A DNA stretch of 5,821 nucleotides from Tepidiphilus sp. (GTDB taxonomy: Bacteria > Pseudomonadota > Gammaproteobacteria > Burkholderiales > Rhodocyclaceae), in the NCBI GenBank assembly GCA_028684345.1, contig JAQUGB010000113.1, positions 1 through 5,821 of the forward strand, written 5' to 3'. The notes beneath the pieces are model-generated. The model was given only the letters and a program-made list of their open reading frames with translations, was not told the origin of the DNA and did no database searches. The translations under genes and the position numbers were made by a program. Below are positions 5,811-5,821 of this stretch, in pieces; positions within the stretch are counted from its first letter, which is position 1, and every line of letters begins with the position of its first letter.

Positions 5811-5821
5811 GATCCTCTCCT

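Overview
The window is a block of flagellar structural genes, all on the minus strand. Read in transcription order, from high to low coordinates, they are flgE, flgF, flgG, flgH, flgI and the first 318 codons of flgJ, which runs off the left edge at base 1. This is the middle of the classical proteobacterial flgBCDEFGHIJKL operon. flgD would be expected just beyond the right edge, and the end of flgJ followed by flgK beyond the left edge.

The gene order, a two-domain FlgJ (rod cap plus peptidoglycan hydrolase), a lipoprotein L-ring protein FlgH and a Sec-exported P-ring protein FlgI all indicate a Gram-negative beta- or gammaproteobacterium. GC content is about 63-65% in hand-counted blocks of ordinary coding sequence, which together with the protein style makes a high-GC betaproteobacterium most likely. 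I cannot name the genus.

Layout from the right edge to the left: flgE (hook) is at 5810-4542, with a roughly 420-base low-GC tract in its middle. A 24-nt gap leads to flgF (proximal rod) at 4517-3774. A 146-nt non-coding gap with a perfect 6-bp hairpin leads to flgG (distal rod) at 3627-2845. flgH (L ring, lipoprotein) starts at 2833, just after a Shine-Dalgarno that overlaps the flgG stop. flgI (P ring) at 2118-970 starts 10 nt after the flgH stop. flgJ starts at 954, 15 nt after the flgI stop. Each gene has a good Shine-Dalgarno. I see no convincing promoter or operon terminator, so transcription probably enters from beyond the right edge.

The products build one machine in order. FlgF and FlgG complete the rod while FlgJ caps it and opens the peptidoglycan. 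FlgI and FlgH form the P and L ring bushing around FlgG. FlgE then polymerises into the hook outside the cell.

The window is mostly conventional, and I did not find a new biological system. The points most worth a second look are the low-GC tract, which coincides with the surface-exposed D2 domain of the hook protein; a mature FlgI with no cysteine, unlike the disulfide-bonded enteric protein; the long variable linker in FlgJ; and the flgF-flgG gap with its hairpin.
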